A stretch of DNA of 7,735 nt from Pseudomonadota bacterium. Its GTDB lineage: Bacteria; Pseudomonadota; Gammaproteobacteria; Enterobacterales; Enterobacteriaceae. The DNA lies in the NCBI GenBank assembly GCA_023425455.1, contig JAFACP010000267.1, forward strand, positions 1-7,735. Reading direction: 5' to 3'. Below, piece after piece: positions 6,089 through 7,735 of the stretch. A model generated the notes under the pieces. It saw nothing but the letters and a program-made list of their open reading frames with translations. It was not told the DNA's origin and did not search any database. The position numbers and the translations under genes are program-made. Position 1 is the first letter of the stretch; each line of letters opens with the position of its first letter.

Positions 6089-6116
6089 CGGGTGAGCCAC
6101 AACGGATACTCACCCG
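6089..6116. promoter_or_regulatory. Perfect inverted repeat between psiF and dgcC, CsgD-box-like
   Basis: CGGGTGAG (6089-6096) and CTCACCCG (6109-6116) are perfect 8-bp inverted arms separated by 12 bp. CGGGTGAGCCA on the plus strand matches 10 of 11 positions of the CsgD box CGGGKGAGNKA as I remember it; the minus-strand arm matches 9 of 11. The centre is about 58 bp upstream of the predicted dgcC start. It also lies 6 bp after the psiF stop, so it could instead, or also, be a weak psiF terminator. Confidence 0.5.
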
Positions 6117-6122
6117 TAAGAA

Positions 6123-6443
6123 CTACCCTTTTTTCTTCAGACACCCGCTCATGAATTTGCTGCGATCGTCCCCTTTCAGGGACTGTTCCGTCGCCTGGAC
6201 GTTACATTCGCGCATTCTCTGCTGCTGCGGCGTCAGGCTCTTCTCGCCGGGAGCGGAGGCCCTATTTTTCAGGCAATCGCTCATGTAGGTTTTGCGCGCA
6301 TCGCCTTTGATGTTCTGCGCGGTGGCCTGCTGGTTACAGGTGGTCATACGCTGCTGCTGCGGGGTTAGGTTTTTTTCTGCCGCGCTGGCCTGGGAGAGTA
6401 AAAACAGGCCGGCAAACAGAGAGGCCAGGAGTGATATTTTCAT
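6123..6443 (-). CDS. psiF: Phosphate-starvation-inducible protein PsiF
   Basis: A small exported protein of unknown biochemical role that follows phoA in enterobacteria and is induced by phosphate starvation in E. coli. The product is 106 residues, the E. coli length. Residues 1-21 form a Sec signal peptide (MKISLLASLFAGLFLLSQASA, then AEKN), with likely cleavage after SASA-type residues near 21-22, so the mature protein is periplasmic. It consists of two tandem psiF repeats: LTPQQQRM at about 26-33 and again at about 70-77. Each carries two cysteines exactly 20 residues apart (C-x20-C), ending in SDCLK and SGCLK, probably one disulfide per repeat. The ATG at 6443 has AAAGGA eight bases upstream; the open frame before it runs into the terminator region and is not used. 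It starts 98 bp after phoA, across a strong terminator. Confidence 0.95.
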   Translation of the reverse strand: MKISLLASLFAGLFLLSQASAAEKNLTPQQQRMTTCNQQATAQNIKGDARKTYMSDCLKNRASAPGEKSLTPQQQRMRECNVQATEQSLKGDDRSKFMSGCLKKKG

Positions 6444-6492
6444 TGCACCATCCTTTATGTGAGGGTCCACACTAAGTCTGGTTGGTGCCGGG

Positions 6493-6530
6493 AAAAAAAC
6501 CACCCGACGGCGGTGATTTCCGTCGGGTAG
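6493..6530 (-). terminator. Intrinsic terminator after phoA
   Basis: A perfect 9-bp stem (6502-6510 with 6520-6528), extended by a G-U and a G-C pair, is followed on the minus strand by seven T residues (plus A-tract 6493-6499). It begins 11 bp after the phoA stop. It is the clearest terminator in the window and should stop most phoA transcripts before psiF. Confidence 0.9.
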
Positions 6531-6541
6531 CCTCGCAGTGA

Positions 6542-7735
6542 CTATTTCAGACCCAGCGCCGCTTTCATGGTGTAGAACAGATCCGTCTGATCCGTCAGGC
6601 CAACCACGTTCGCCGCATGCGGACCATACGCGGCAATGCGCAGCTGGGTGCCGGTATGCTCCATAGACTCTTCTTCCGAGTTGCCATAGCTCATCACCAT
6701 CACCGCACCATCTTTGGTGTTCAGCGCCTGCGTCAGCCCCGGCGCTTTGCTGTCAGCCGGAATAATCTGGCTGGCATGCGCATGGTCGGCGGTGACCACC
6801 ACCAGGGTGTTACCGTCTTTGCGGGCAAACTCCAGCGCCTTCTGCACCGCTTCGTCGAGATCGACCGTTTCACCGATCTGACCGCACGGATTGGCCGCGT
6901 GATCCTGCTTATCGATCGACGCGCCTTCTACCTGCAGGAAGAAGCCTTTGTCGTTTTTACTCAGCAGAGAGATGGCCTTATCGGTCATCGCCGCCAGCGT
7001 CGGTACGCTGTCATCCCGTTTCGGATTTGGCGTACAGCTTACCGCTGGCTTATCGATATTGCCGTGATAGCTCGCTTTTGGTCCTTCCCAGCGCACCGGC
7101 ATATTGCCTTCAGCGAAGAGGCCAATCAGCGGTTTATCCTGGTTAGCTTCGCTGATGGCTGCCAGAGACGCGGCATCGCTGACCAGCTGATAGCCGCGCG
7201 CCTGCGCCTGCTCGCGCAGCGTTTTCCCCTGCCACTCTCCGGCCGTCGCTGTTTCAGCGAAGGTCTTCGCCCCGCCGCCCAGCGTCACGTCCGGGCGCGT
7301 GTTCAGCAGTTGCTCGGTAATGGAGCCTTTGCCCCCTTTTTCCAGCGCGTTGGTCGGGCACTTTTCGCTGGTAACGGATGGGCCATAGCATTTACGTGAG
7401 GTGACATGGGAAACCAGCGCCGCCGGAGTGGCATCCTGCAGCTCGGCCGTCGAGACGTTACCGGTTGCCAGCCCTGCCGCTTTCGCCATCTCAAGGATGG
7501 TCTGGTGATCTTTTTCGTGGATATCCACGCCGAGCGCGCCGTTATAGGTTTTCACGCCGGTTGACCATGCCGTGGCAGACGCGGCGGAATCAGTAACGTA
7601 ATCCGGTTTACCGGTTTTTTTATTCAGCGCGTAGTGGGTATATTGTCCGGTCAGCGGTAAGGCATCAATCCCTTTAAAATAACCGCCAGCCCCTTCAGCA
7701 TAATTTCGGGCCGCCGTAATTTCGGAATCCCCCAT
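6542..7735 (-). CDS. phoA: Alkaline phosphatase PhoA (N-terminus cut by window edge)
   Basis: Periplasmic, zinc/magnesium-dependent homodimer that releases phosphate from phosphomonoesters under phosphate starvation (PhoB regulon). 397 residues are present; the first one, Met, is internal and corresponds to mature E. coli position 53, so the signal peptide and D51 lie outside. With that offset of 52, every active-site residue inside the window is intact: S102 (nucleophile, in DSAASATAW), D153 and T155, R166, E322, D327, K328 and H331, D369 and H370, and H412. The disulfide cysteines C168/C178 and C286/C336 are also present. The C-terminus [13 protein letters not shown] is complete and ends in TAG. 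A strong terminator follows, then psiF. The promoter and Pho box lie beyond the right edge. Confidence 0.98.
   Translation of the reverse strand: MGDSEITAARNYAEGAGGYFKGIDALPLTGQYTHYALNKKTGKPDYVTDSAASATAWSTGVKTYNGALGVDIHEKDHQTILEMAKAAGLATGNVSTAELQDATPAALVSHVTSRKCYGPSVTSEKCPTNALEKGGKGSITEQLLNTRPDVTLGGGAKTFAETATAGEWQGKTLREQAQARGYQLVSDAASLAAISEANQDKPLIGLFAEGNMPVRWEGPKASYHGNIDKPAVSCTPNPKRDDSVPTLAAMTDKAISLLSKNDKGFFLQVEGASIDKQDHAANPCGQIGETVDLDEAVQKALEFARKDGNTLVVVTADHAHASQIIPADSKAPGLTQALNTKDGAVMVMSYGNSEEESMEHTGTQLRIAAYGPHAANVVGLTDQTDLFYTMKAALGLK

Noticed and set aside
6617..7399. 260-codon open frame antisense to phoA
   Set aside because: Arg/His-rich product; phoA on the other strand keeps every active-site residue, so this is a shadow.

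Overview
The window is a conserved core-chromosome segment of an enterobacterium. Gene content, order and orientation match the Escherichia/Salmonella phoA-psiF-dgcC-proC-yaiI-aroL-yaiA-aroM-ppnP-rdgC-mak block, shown here in reverse. Proteins are close to the E. coli ones as I remember them, but the DNA is GC-rich and the third positions strongly G/C. That suggests a Klebsiella/Enterobacter/Kosakonia/Kluyvera-type genome; genus cannot be fixed from this window. There is no IS, prophage, tRNA, rRNA or CRISPR array. I found no new multi-gene system; what is worth a second look lies in the control regions.

Layout. Positions 1-261 (-) hold the 5' end of mak (fructokinase), divergent from rdgC (385-1299, +), a ring-shaped DNA-binding recombination modulator. 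rdgC converges on the last gene of a minus-strand cluster across a GC-rich hairpin. That cluster reads, in transcription order, yaiI (3981-3520), aroL (3378-2854), yaiA (2809-2618), aroM (2381-1704) and ppnP (1631-1344). proC (4092-4901, +) is divergent from yaiI and converges on dgcC with a 15-bp gap. dgcC, psiF and phoA (4917-7735) are all on the minus strand; phoA runs off the right edge, lacking its N-terminus.

How the genes work together. aroL makes shikimate 3-phosphate for aromatic amino acids and shows a strong/weak pair of TyrR-like boxes over its promoter; yaiA and aroM are its usual companions. ppnP has its own good promoter just after aroM. An inverted repeat would hide the ppnP ribosome site in read-through RNA but not in RNA from that promoter; a similar hairpin hides the yaiA ribosome site. 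proC makes the last step of proline synthesis. phoA and psiF belong to the phosphate-starvation response and are separated by a textbook terminator. dgcC makes cyclic-di-GMP (in relatives, to switch on cellulose) and has a TATAAT -10 element with a perfect inverted repeat resembling CsgD boxes upstream.

All intergenic gaps are under 300 bases. Long open frames antisense to rdgC, proC, dgcC and phoA are treated as codon-bias shadows.
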